From the NCBI GenBank assembly GCA_947648255.1, contig CANSNA010000005.1, positions 1 through 53,324 of the forward strand: a stretch of DNA of 53,324 nucleotides. The letters run 5' to 3'. Within the stretch, counting starts at the first letter, position 1. Each line of letters opens with the position of its first letter. The stretch comes from an uncultured Clostridium sp. Lineage in GTDB: Bacteria; Bacillota; Clostridia; TANB77; CAG-508. The position numbers and the translations under genes are program-made. Below the pieces are notes generated by a model. The model saw only the letters and a list, made by a program, of their open reading frames with translations, was not told the DNA's origin and made no database searches. Shown here piece by piece: positions 38,679-48,955 of this stretch.

Positions 38679-39988
38679 TTACTCCTCAATTTTTGCTATC
38701 AAATCATAGTCTTTTATATCAGTTATTTGGCATTTTATAAATTCTCCTATATTATGTTCTTTAGTGTTTTTTATAAAAACTACTCCATCTTCTTCTGGAA
38801 CATCCATATATGTTCTGCCTATATAATACTTTTTATCAAAACTTATATGCTCTATTATTGCTTCATAAGTTTTTCCTATTTTTTCTTCTAAGTTTTGTTT
38901 TGATATTTCTTTTTGAATGCTCATTATTTTATGGTATCTACTCTTTTTTGTCATGTAATGTACTTGGTCTTTTAATTTCTCAGCAGGTGTTTTATCTTCT
39001 TTTGAATACATAAATGTGCCTAATTTATCAAATTTTCCGATATTTTACGAATTCTTCTAGCTTTTTAAAATCTTCTTCTGTCTCTCCGTGGAAAACCTAC
39101 AATTAAAGTGGTTCTTAAAACTACATTTGGAATTTCTTTTCTTAGCATCTGTATTAGTTTTTCTATACTATCTTGGTCACTTTTTCTATTCATTCTTTTT
39201 AATACTTTATTTGATATGTGCTGAATTGGAATGTCGAAATATTTGCAAATTTTTGCTTCTTCTTTTACAACTTGTATTAACTCTTCTGTAATTGTTTCTG
39301 GGTATGTATATAAAAACCTGATCCACTTAAATCCATCTATTTTGCATAATTCTTTTAGAAGTTTTGGAAGCATTCTTTTTCCATAAATATCTTCCCCATA
39401 CCTTCCTGTATCTTGAGCAATTATTATGAGTTCTTTTATTCCCTTTTTAGCAATTAATTTTGCTTCTTCTAGGATATCTTCTATTTCTCTAGATATATAT
39501 TTTCCTTGTATGTATGGAATTGCACAATATGTGCAATTGTTTGAACATCCTTCTGCAATTTTTAAATATGCATAACTATCGCCTGTTGTTATAACTCGTT
39601 TTTTAAAATCTAGGTTATATTTTTTCTCGTTTTTATCTCCAATCAGATTTTTTATCATTTCCCACATTTTTTCATATTCTTTTATCTTTATATAAAGATC
39701 TACTTCTGGGATTAGCTTTTCTAGGTCTTCTTTATATCTTTCTACCAAGCATCCGTATTACAATTAGATATTTACATTTCTTTTTTTTATATTCTGCCAT
39801 TTCTAATATGCAATCTATTGCTTCTTGTTTCGCACTTTCTATAAAACCGACAAGTATTTATTACAATAATATCTGCTAAGCTTTCTGTATTTACTATATT
39901 AAAATCGTTTTGCTTGAAAAGCCCGAATTACTTCTTCTGTTACTACTAAATTTTTTGTGCATCCTAGTGAGACAAATCCAACATTCAT
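38679..39988 (-). CDS. rimO: ribosomal protein S12 methylthiotransferase RimO, 5 CGG shifts
   Basis: Radical SAM enzyme adding methylthio to Asp of ribosomal protein S12, near the decoding centre. 434 aa: UPF0004 N-domain (MNVGFVSLGCTKNLV, INTCGFIESAKQEA), radical SAM CSNNCTYCAIP, TRAM domain at the end. Five CGG codons (39923-39925, 39847-39849, 39753-39755, 39086-39088, 39037-39039) need +1, giving EEVIGLFKQ, NTCGFIES, VIGCLVERY, GFPGETEEDF and KYGKFDKLGTF. NTCGF and GFPGET are invariant family motifs. 1310 bases are 3n plus 5. Confidence 0.92.
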
Positions 39989-40074
39989 ATTTTGTTTCTC
40001 CTACATCTTTATTTATCTTATAATTATATATGATTTTGGGGATTTTTTCAAGATAGTTATAAATAATACATATC

Positions 40075-40111
40075 AAAAAAATCCAAGTTTTTTCTCTACT
40101 TGGATTTTTTT
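40075..40111 (-). terminator. rho-independent terminator of the hydrogenase operon
   Basis: AAAAATCCAAGT / ACTTGGATTTTTTT hairpin ending five bases below the hydA stop codon. Confidence 0.88.
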
Positions 40112-40115
40112 AGCT

Positions 40116-41870
40116 TTATATCTCATACTTTTTCCTAGGCATATAGTGTGTGTGTAAAAGTTTATGTGCTTCTTTACTTCCTGGAGTTTCTAAATATTCT
40201 TTGTATACTTCTTTTATATATGGATTTTCATGTGATTTTCTTATTTTGCTTTTTTCGTCTATTGTGTATAATGAATCTGCTCTTTTTTTGAATACATCTA
40301 CCACATTCCTTATTTTTGCGGATTTTATTGGCTGACCCCCTCCGAAGAATGCATCCTCCGTGGGCATGCCATTATTTCTACAAAATCAAAATCTGCTTTT
40401 CCGTGATTTTATCTCTTCCATAATTTCTTTTGCATTCTCAAGCCCTGATACAACAGCAACATTTATATCTTTTCCTGCAATTTTTAATGTAGCCTTTTTA
40501 ATTCCTTTTTTTCCTCTTATTTCTTCAAAATCTAATTTTTCTAATGCTTTTCCCTCTAATGTTTCTACTGCTGTTCTAAGAGCTGCTTCCATTACTCCTC
40601 CAGTAACACCAAATATAGCTGCAGCACCGACTTGCTTCTCCTAGTGGACTATCATATTCACTGTCTGCAAGTTCTACAAACTCAATATGAGCACTCCTTA
40701 TCATTCTTGCAAGCTCTCTTGTTGTTATAACTGCATCTACATCGTCTAATCCATCATTTTGCATACCTTCTCTTGTTCTCTCAAACTTTTTAGCAATGCA
40801 TGGCATTACTGAAACAACAAAAATTTTACTTGGATCAAGCTTGTTTTTCTTTGCATAATATGTTTTTATGATAGCTCCAAACATTTGGTGAGGAGACTTG
40901 CAACTAGATAAATGGTCTAATAACTCTGGATAATTCATTTCAGCAAACTTAACCCAAGCTGGGCAACAAGATGTTGCCATAGGCAAAATGCCACCATTTT
41001 TCACTCTTTCTACAAACTCATGTGCCTCTTCCATAATTGTAAAATCAGCACCAGTATTAGTATCAAAAACTCTATCAAACCCAAGCCTCTTAAGAGCTGT
41101 AACCATTTTACCTTGTGAATTTGTACCAATTGGAAGTCCAAATTCCTCACCAATTGCAACTCTGACAGCAGGTGCAGTTTGTACAACAACAAAGGTCTCT
41201 TTATCCTTTAGCTTTTCCCACACTTCTTTAGTGTTATCTTTTTCCTTTAAAGCTCCAACAGGGCAATTTTCTATACATTGTCCACAAAAAGTACAATTGA
41301 CATCATTCAAGCTACGATTTTCAGCAGTAGAAATGCAAGAAGAAAAACCTCTTTCAGTACAATCAATTGCACCTATTCCTTGGACATTTTTGCAAGTAGA
41401 AATACATCTTCTGCAAAGCACGCATTTATTAAAATCCCTAACAATACTTGGAGACTTATCGTCAATTTCATGCCTATTCCTCTCACCTTGAAATCTAATA
41501 TCAGTAACCCCAAACTCTTGTGCAAGTTTTTGAAGCTCACAATTACCGATTTCTAACACAAGTTAGACATTCTCTGTCATGATTAGATAAAATCAAATCA
41601 AGTACAGTTCTTCTAGCCTCAATAACTTTCTCAGAATTAGTATGGATAACCATACCCTCCTCAGCTTTCTGAATACAAGAAGTGGCAAAACCGGCGTCTA
41701 CCTTCTACTTCAACAACACACATTCTGCAATCACCAATTTCATTAATTTCCTTCAAAAAGCATAAAGTTGGAATATCAATATTGACCTTCCTAGCAGCCT
41801 CCAAAATAGTTGTCCCTTCATTAACCTCAACACTTTCTCCATTTATAGTAAGTTTTATCATCTTTGGCAT
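40116..41870 (-). CDS. hydA: [FeFe] hydrogenase catalytic subunit (HydA of a bifurcating complex)
   Basis: 582 aa. N-terminal [2Fe-2S] domain (TLCFLKEINEIGDCRMCVVEVEG), His-Cys cluster (HDRECLTCVRNGNCELQ), two [4Fe-4S] motifs (CVLCRRCISTC, CTFCGQCIENC) and H-cluster motifs TSCCPAWVKF, MPCIAKK and MACPGGCILGGGGQP. Six CGG codons (41691-41693, 41546-41548, 40627-40629, 40401-40403, 40358-40360, 40342-40344) need +1. Two lie within 20 bases and rebuild PGGC and GGGGQ, where the last H-cluster cysteine sits. 1755 bases are 3n plus 6. Operon hydC-hydB-hydA. Confidence 0.93.
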
Positions 41871-41946
41871 AAAAAAGCCTCCTTATAAAATACAAATCTA
41901 ATCTCAAAACTGCTAATTGCAGTATCAATAATAAGTCAAATATAAA

Positions 41947-43806
41947 TCAATGAATAGCCTTAAAAGGACAAACCGAAATACAAGTACCACACTTAATACA
42001 CTTATCCTTATCAATTTTGTGCACTTGCTTAATCTCGCCAGAAATAGCTTCTACAGGACAATTACGTTTACACATTCCACAGCCTTTGCACTTCTCAGGG
42101 TCAATTTTAATATCTGCCAAAGCCTTACATTCTCCCGTCTTACACTTTTTATCTAACACATGCTCCCTATATTCCTCCAAAAAATACCTCATAGTACTTT
42201 GAGCAGGATTAGGTGCAGACTGTCCAAGCCCACAAACAGAAGCATTTTTTATGTTGTCGCAAAGAACACTTAGTTTCTCTAAATCTTCCTCTGTTCCTTC
42301 TCCTGATGTGATCTTCTCTAAAATCTCATACATCCTTTTAGTGCCAATTCTACAAGGAGTACATTTTCCACAAGATTCATCAACTGTAAACCCAAGATAG
42401 AACTTAGAAAGATTTACCATACACTTTGTATCATCCATAACAATAAGCCCACCTGAACCCATCATTGATCCAATACTACTTAAGGACTCATAATCAATTG
42501 GAATATCTAAATATTCTTTTGGTATACATCCACCAGAAGGTCCACCTGTCTGAGCAGCCTTAAAGTCTCTACCATTTGGAATTCCTCCACCTATATCATA
42601 AACAATTTCTCTTAAGGTTGTGCCCATTGGCACCTCAACTAGCCCAGTATTTACAACATTTCCACCAAGAGCAAATACTTTAGTTCCTTTAGATTTCTCT
42701 GTTCCGATACTAGCATACCATTTAGCTCCGATTTAATATTATTTTAGTGATATTTGCATATGTCTCAACATTGTTTATAAGAGTAGGCTTTTGCCATAAA
42801 CCAACATTTGCTGGAAATGGTGGTTTTAATCTCGGTCTTCCTGCTCTTCCTTCTATTGATTCTAATAGAGCTGTTTCTTCTCCACACACAAATGCACCTG
42901 CTCCAAGCCTTATCTCTATATCAAAGGAAAAATCTGTATTCCAGATTTTCTTTCCTAAAACTCCATATTCCCTTGCCTGCTTTATAGCTTTTTCAAATCT
43001 TTGAACAGCAATTGGATATTCTGCTCTTACATAGATATATCCCTTATTCGCTCCGAACTGCATAACCTGCTATTGCCATTGCCTCAATTACAGAATGTGG
43101 GTCTCCTTCTAGTATACTTCTATCCATAAATGCCCCTGGATCGCCTTCATCTGCATTGCATACAACATATTTTTGATTTCCTTTTGCAAGTTTAGTAAAC
43201 TCCCATTTCTTACCAGTTAAGAAACCTGCTCCTCCACGACCTCTTAGTCCAGATTCAGTAATAGTTTTTATCACATCATCACTTGTCATTTCAAGTAGAA
43301 CTTTCTCTAGTGCTTTATATCCATCAAAAGCTATGTATTCTTCTATATTCTCAGGATCAATTTTACCACAATTTTGAAGAGCAATTCTCTTTTGCTTTTT
43401 ATAGAAACTTAAATCCTCTAATTTTTCTTTTTTTGTTCCATCTGCATCTTTACAAAGTAGTCTTGAAAGTATTTTTCCGCTCTATAATATGTGTATTTAT
43501 GATTTCTTCACAGTCATTTGGTGTAACATTTGAATAAAAAACGTCTTCTGGTCTAATTATAACAATTGGACCTTTAGCACAAAGACCAAAGCATCCTGTC
43601 TTTATAACTCTTACATTATTTATCTTTTTTTCATTTATGATTTTTTTTAAATTCTCTATAATTTCTGGGGATTTTGAGGATGTGCAACCAGTTCCATGGC
43701 ATACTAAAATATGCTTTTCTGTAGTATTTGCCTTAAAATTCACTCTAAGCTCTAATTCTTTTCTCTTTTTATCTCTTATTTTTTTTATTTCTTCTAATGA
43801 TTTCAT
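41947..43806 (-). CDS. hydB: NADH-binding flavoprotein subunit of bifurcating hydrogenase (NuoF-like, HydB)
   Basis: 618 aa. N-terminal thioredoxin-like [2Fe-2S] domain ([15 protein letters not shown]), NADH/FMN domain ([42 protein letters not shown]), 4Fe-4S motif [16 protein letters not shown], and a C-terminal 2x[4Fe-4S] ferredoxin ([24 protein letters not shown]). Three CGG codons (43477-43479, 43053-43055, 42728-42730) need +1, giving [30 protein letters not shown] and ILNGAKWYAS. Start at [10 protein letters not shown] behind AGGAG. Passes electrons between NADH and ferredoxin-linked hydrogen production. Confidence 0.93.
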
Positions 43807-43891
43807 TGGCTTCTCCTTTTTAGATTTTATTATAGCTAATATTTTTCTTGGTTTTAAAGAAAATGTGCATAATTTTTCATAAATCAATATT

Positions 43892-44381
43892 TTATTTGTT
43901 TATATATTCATCTAAAACTTGGTCTAATTTTTGAACTGTCGCTTTGCCATAAACCTCACCGATTTATTGTAAATACAGGTGCAAGTCCGCATGCTCCAAT
44001 ACATCTTGTTTCTTCAATTGAAAATTTTCCGATCAGGAGTCGTTTCTCCGTGAATTTATACCAAGTCTTTCTTTTAACCTGTCTAATATTTTTTCTGATC
44101 CTTTAACATAGCAAGCAGTACCAAGGCACACAGCTATATTGTATTTTCCCTTTGGTTTTAGAGTAAATCTGGAATAGAATGTAACAACTCCGATATACTT
44201 CTGCAAATGGAATTCCTAAATATTCTGCAACTCTCATTTGAGCGGAAGTTGGAATATATCCATAATAGTCTTGCACTTCATTTAGAATTTGTACTAAATT
44301 ATCTTTATCTTTTTTATATACCTCTAATATTTTCTCTAAGGCTTCATCTTTTTGGCAGTTTTCACATTTATTTTTTTCCAT
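43892..44381 (-). CDS. hydC: NuoE-like [2Fe-2S] subunit of bifurcating hydrogenase (HydC)
   Basis: 161 aa thioredoxin-like [2Fe-2S] protein. Motifs VYGVVTFYSRF, NIAVCLGTACYVKG and TRCIGACGLAPVFTING. Four CGG codons (44191-44193, 44048-44050, 44029-44031, 43959-43961) need +1, giving VYGVVTFYS, GINSGETTPDGKFSIE and TINGEVYGKAT. Two are six codons apart. The 490 bases are 3n plus 4. First gene of the operon. The 282-base gap upstream holds the ftsH terminator and presumably the operon promoter, which I could not pin down. Confidence 0.92.
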
Positions 44382-44587
44382 AAAAATCCCTTCTTTAATT
44401 AGCATATTTTAATTTATTTTGGTTCTCTTTAAATTATAACAAATAGGCTTATATTTAACAATAGAATTTTTGAGAAATTTTGTAGAATTTTGGAAAAATT
44501 TAGTGTTTAGTCTTTTATTAATGTTTAAATAAATAATATGTTTTGCAAGTAATATATTTAGCTCATGCTTTTATAATTAAGGCAAAA

Positions 44588-44627
44588 AAATTTGATGCTT
44601 CATTTAAAATTAAAGCATCAAATTTTA
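44588..44627 (-). terminator. rho-independent terminator of ftsH
   Basis: AAATTTGATGCTT / AAAGCATCAAATTT hairpin with T-run on the minus strand, downstream of the ftsH stop. Confidence 0.85.
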
Positions 44628-44663
44628 TATTTATTTATAAGCTTTTCAAGATCAGCAAAACCT

Positions 44664-46460
44664 TTAATTAAAAAACATATTAAACTCTTCCTCAGTAATT
44701 GTTTCTTTCTGTATCAAGGTTTCTGCAACCGCATCAAGCTTATCACGATTAGCAGTCAATATGTGTATTGCTCTTGCATAAGCCTCATCTAGCAGTCTTC
44801 TAATCTCTTTTCCAACTTCATCTTCAATTTGACTACCATAAAATTCAAGTTCGCGTATGTCATCGACTTGAAGAGAAATAGGTCCAATTTTGTCACTCAT
44901 ACCATAAACAATTATCATATCTCTTGCAGTTTTAGTTGCAACCTCTAGATCATTACTTGCACCTGTTGATATATCATCTAATGCAAGTTTTTCTGCTGCT
45001 CTACCACCAAGTAGTGAAACGAGCTTTTCTTCTATCTCTGTTTTAGAGATATAGAATTTATCCTCATTAGTTTTATACATTGTATATCCACCTGCAACAC
45101 CTCTTGGTATTATAGAAATCTCTTTTACATCTAAAACAGTTTCTAAATATTTACCAACTATTGCATGTCCTGCCTCGTGATATGCTGTTAATCTCTTATC
45201 TTTTTCTGAAATTATTCTACTTGTTTTTTGAAGTCCTACAGTAACTTTCTTTACTGCATCATCTAAATCTTGTTTTGTTATAGCTTCATGTCTGTTGACT
45301 GTTGCAATAATTGCAGCTTCATTCATAATATTTGAAAGCTCAGCTCCTGTAAATCCTGCTGTATCTTCTGCAACACTTTGAAGATCAATTTCATCTGATA
45401 TTTTCTTTTCTTTACTATATATCTTTAAAATCTCTTCTCTTCCTCTTAGATCTGGTGGAGCTATTGTTATCTGTCTATCAAATCTTCCTGGTCTTAAAAG
45501 GGCTTTATCAAGCATCTCAGGTCTATTTGTTGCAGCTAAAACTATGATTGCATCATTTTTTTCAAAACCATCCATTTCAACTAATAATTGGTTTAAAGTT
45601 TGGTTGTTTTCAGATTCTGCTCCACTTGAGCTTGTTCTTCTTGAACCTATTGCATCAATTTCGTCTATAAATATTATGCATGGAGAAAGTTTTTTTGCTT
45701 TTTCAAATAGCTTTCTTACTCTTGATGCACCAAGCCCTGCAAACATTTCTATAAATTCTGATCCACTCATTGATATAAATGGCACGCTTGCTTCTCCTGC
45801 GATAGCTCTTGCAATTAATGTTTTTCCTGTTCCAGGCTTTCCACAAAGTAAAACACCTTTTGGAATTTTAGCTCCCATTTTTACAAATCTATCTGGTTCC
45901 TTTAGGAAATCTACTATTTCTACCATCTCTTGCTTTTCTTCTTGCAAACCTGCAACATCATCAAATGTTACATCACTTTTATTTTCTACTCCATCATATA
46001 CTTTTCCCTTGTCTCCAATTCCTTGCATTTTAAATATCATTACAACAATGACTATCATAAGTCCAGTTGATATAATTGATAAGAAGTTACTTCTAATTCC
46101 TGCAAGTACACCACTTGATTTTTGATCTAGTTCTACTCCTGCATCTTTATGTTCATGTATATATTCTATAAATGCCTGAGTATTTGGAATTATTACTTTT
46201 TCTACATCTTCTTCTTTTTCTCTATCTTTATATGATACCTTTAGAGTTGTGCTTCCAACTCTCATTTCAATTTTTTCTACTAATCCATTTTCTATATCTT
46301 GTAGCAATTTAGTATATGCTACATTTTCTTTCTTTTCATTGTTTTGTGTTAATACATATGCCCCCAAAACTACTGCTAAGACTAATAGTATTATTGATAT
46401 AAAAACAACTAACCCTGAATTATTTTTTTTCTTTTTAGGTCTATTTCTTTCTTTCTTCAT
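44664..46460 (-). CDS. ftsH: ATP-dependent zinc metalloprotease FtsH
   Basis: Membrane AAA+ protease for quality control. 598 aa with two N-terminal membrane helices (about residues 16-38 and 125-143), Walker A GKPGTGKT, Walker B IIFIDEID, second region of homology ATNRPEMLDKALLRPGRFDR and zinc site HEAGH. C-terminus coiled-coil-like. No in-frame CGG over almost 1.8 kb, and the frame is intact, as the rule predicts. Ends the cysS-DUF1189-ftsH run. Confidence 0.95.
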   Translation of the reverse strand: MKKERNRPKKKKNNSGLVVFISIILLVLAVVLGAYVLTQNNEKKENVAYTKLLQDIENGLVEKIEMRVGSTTLKVSYKDREKEEDVEKVIIPNTQAFIEYIHEHKDAGVELDQKSSGVLAGIRSNFLSIISTGLMIVIVVMIFKMQGIGDKGKVYDGVENKSDVTFDDVAGLQEEKQEMVEIVDFLKEPDRFVKMGAKIPKGVLLCGKPGTGKTLIARAIAGEASVPFISMSGSEFIEMFAGLGASRVRKLFEKAKKLSPCIIFIDEIDAIGSRRTSSSGAESENNQTLNQLLVEMDGFEKNDAIIVLAATNRPEMLDKALLRPGRFDRQITIAPPDLRGREEILKIYSKEKKISDEIDLQSVAEDTAGFTGAELSNIMNEAAIIATVNRHEAITKQDLDDAVKKVTVGLQKTSRIISEKDKRLTAYHEAGHAIVGKYLETVLDVKEISIIPRGVAGGYTMYKTNEDKFYISKTEIEEKLVSLLGGRAAEKLALDDISTGASNDLEVATKTARDMIIVYGMSDKIGPISLQVDDIRELEFYGSQIEDEVGKEIRRLLDEAYARAIHILTANRDKLDAVAETLIQKETITEEEFNMFFN

Positions 46461-46477
46461 TTACTTTTTCTTCCTTT

Positions 46478-47477
46478 CTATGCATTTGAGCCTTCTGGTT
46501 CCTCTCCAGATGTTTTTTCTTCTTTGGGCTCTTCGTTTTCTTTCTCTTCTTTTTCCTTTTTTTCTTCCTCTTTTTGCTCTTTTTCTTCTGCTTCTTTTGC
46601 TACTTGCTCTTGTATTTCTTGTAATTTTATTAATTGTATTTTTTGATTTATTATTTCTGTTTTAATCATAAGTATTGCAACTATTACATATATATATGAT
46701 ATTGCTTCATACATCCACTGAAAATATTTAATTTCAAATCCTGTAAATGTATTAACTATAATATATATTAAATTTAATATTATTGGAAGTGTTAAGGCAT
46801 ATATTCCTATATTAAAAGTTGCTTTAAATTTAAGTCTTAGTTTCATAAGTCTTGCAAATAAGTAGCCTAGCATTCCTAAAACTAATGCATCTATCATATT
46901 TGAGAATATGTATATTACAAGCAAATATATAAGCATTGTAAAGAAAAATGCTACATAAAAGTATGTTATGTTTCTACCATTTATCAAATTCAACATTTCT
47001 TCTTTATTCTCTATATTAGTATCTAATAAATTTGAATAATATATACTTTCTTCTCCTGCCAAAAGATTGCTTGTTACAACAGCTTTATCTTTTAAAAATA
47101 ACACTGATGTGCTGTAGGCTTTTATCTTGTCTTCATATTTTTCTTTTTCAGCTTCTTCACTTGTGTCTATAATTACAACTGGAATTACGTTATTTTCATT
47201 TTCAACTATTAATTCTTTATCTGACTTAATTTGAAGTTTTCCGCTCTTTTAAGCTTATTTCTTCAATATTATCTTGTATATAATTTTGTACTTCTTTTGT
47301 TACAGTATAAAATTTATATGTAAAATTAACAGCAATAAAAGCTGAAAAAATTATTGTAAGAACTATCATATATTTTATTGCTTTTGATACTTTTCCTGCT
47401 GCAAATTCTTCATATCCTTCAAAATCTCTAATGCTTGTCCACACCTTTTTTAAGAAATTCATTTCTTTTTCTTCCAT
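46478..47477 (-). CDS. DUF1189-type membrane protein
   Basis: 332 aa. N-terminus EMNFLKKVWTSIRDFEGYEE, one membrane helix, an extracytoplasmic segment (SVLFLKDKAVVTSNLLAGEES), then about four membrane helices and a long Glu/Lys-rich tail ending in GEEPEGSNA. CGG at 47241-47243 needs +1 to give ISLKEGKLQIKSDKEL, joining two halves that look like separate genes in standard reading. 1000 bases are 3n+1. Family role unknown; sits between cysS and ftsH. Confidence 0.8.
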
Positions 47478-47504
47478 TTTTTATTTTAACCCCCAGTAAA
47501 ATGC

Positions 47505-48884
47505 CTATTCTTTTTGTATCTGCATTCCTTCTTTTGTATCTTTTATAATATACCCTTTTTCTTTTATTATATCCCTTATCTTGTCTGACAATTCCCAGTT
47601 TTTATCTTCTCTTGCTTTTTTTCTATCTTCTATAAGTTTTTGTATTTCTTCTGGAATTTCTTCTTGTTTTGGATTTTCTTCTATTTTTAGTCCTAAAATT
47701 TTATCAAATTCTAAAAGCAATTCTGCAAATTTTGATGATTTTTTAGGAGATCTAACAACTTCCCATACAATTCCCATTGCAAGTGGCATATTCAAATCAT
47801 CATTTATTGCATTTTCAAATCTTTTTTTCAATTCTTCAATTTGTTCTTCTGACACTTCTTCTTTGCCATTTAAATGATTTTGATATCCCTCTTTTAACCT
47901 AATAAGAGATGTATTAGCACTTTCTGCTCCTTTGAAAGTGAAGTTTAGTTTGTTTCTATAATGAGAAGAAAAACAAAATAGCTTGTATGCAAGTGGGTCT
48001 ATTCCTCTTTCTGTTAATGAGTCAATTGTATATATATTCCCTAAACTTTTTGACATTTTTCCACCATCTATTTGTAGGAAATTGCAATGCATCCAAATTC
48101 TTGCTGGTGTTTTTCCACATTTACCTTTACTTTGGGCAATTTCATTTTCATGATGTGTTGGTATATGGTCTATTCCTCCTGTGTGTATGTCAAATTCTTC
48201 TCCTAAATATTTATTACTCATTGCAGAACACTCTATATGCCAACCTGGGTAGCATAATCCCCATGGGCTTTCCCATTTCATTAAATGGTTTTCTGGTGCT
48301 TTTATCCATAATGCAAAGTCTTCTGGATTTTTCTTTTCTTTATCTACTTCTACTCTTGCACCAGCAATTTGGTCATCTACTTTTCTATCTTGTAATACTG
48401 GGTATTTGTCTAATTTTGATATATCAAAATATATTCCTCTAGATGTTTCGTATCCATAACCATTTTCTACTATTTTTTTGACAAATTCTATCATTTCATT
48501 TATATGATCAGTTGCTTTGCATATAATCTCTGGTTTGTCTATATTGAGTCTTTCAAAGTCTCTTAAGAAGATATTTGTGTAATATTCTGCAATTTCATAT
48601 GGATCTTTGTTTTCTTTTTTTGCAGCTTTTGCAATTTTATCTTCTCCTTCATCAGCATCTGATTCTAGATGCCCTACGTCTGTTATGTTCATTGCATGCT
48701 TTAGCTTGTATCCATTATACTTTAAGACTCTTCTTAAAGTATCCATAAATACATATGCTCTAAAGTTGCCAATATGTGCAAAGCTATATACTGTTGGTCC
48801 ACAAGAATATATTTTCACAGTATCATTTATAGGAGTAAATGTTTCTTTTTTTCTTGAAAGAGTATTATACAACTTAAGTTCCAA
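47505..48884 (-). CDS. cysS: cysteinyl-tRNA synthetase
   Basis: Class I synthetase, 459 aa. Zinc-binding Cys in IYSCGPTVYSFAHIGNFRAY (HIGH-like motif HIGN), CxxH region WHIECSAMS, and KMSKSLGNI. No in-frame CGG and no break. Followed at short distance by the DUF1189 gene. Confidence 0.95.
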   Translation of the reverse strand: MELKLYNTLSRKKETFTPINDTVKIYSCGPTVYSFAHIGNFRAYVFMDTLRRVLKYNGYKLKHAMNITDVGHLESDADEGEDKIAKAAKKENKDPYEIAEYYTNIFLRDFERLNIDKPEIICKATDHINEMIEFVKKIVENGYGYETSRGIYFDISKLDKYPVLQDRKVDDQIAGARVEVDKEKKNPEDFALWIKAPENHLMKWESPWGLCYPGWHIECSAMSNKYLGEEFDIHTGGIDHIPTHHENEIAQSKGKCGKTPARIWMHCNFLQIDGGKMSKSLGNIYTIDSLTERGIDPLAYKLFCFSSHYRNKLNFTFKGAESANTSLIRLKEGYQNHLNGKEEVSEEQIEELKKRFENAINDDLNMPLAMGIVWEVVRSPKKSSKFAELLLEFDKILGLKIEENPKQEEIPEEIQKLIEDRKKAREDKNWELSDKIRDIIKEKGYIIKDTKEGMQIQKE

Positions 48885-48916
48885 TTTTTGTCTTCCTTTC
48901 TAATTCGAAATCTGTT

Positions 48917-48940
48917 TGGGGAGAGCATTTTCTCTCCCCA
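48917..48940 (-). terminator. terminator hairpin after PBP1A
   Basis: Strong G/C stem TGGGGAGAG / CTCTCCCCA with a 6-base loop; the T-tract is poor on the minus side, so efficiency is uncertain. Confidence 0.55.
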
Positions 48941-48955
48941 TATATTGTATTCTAA

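Noticed and set aside
46478..47104. Independent membrane protein gene distinct from the one at 47226-47477
   Set aside because: The two halves join in one frame with a single +1 step at CGG 47241-47243, giving one DUF1189-like protein.
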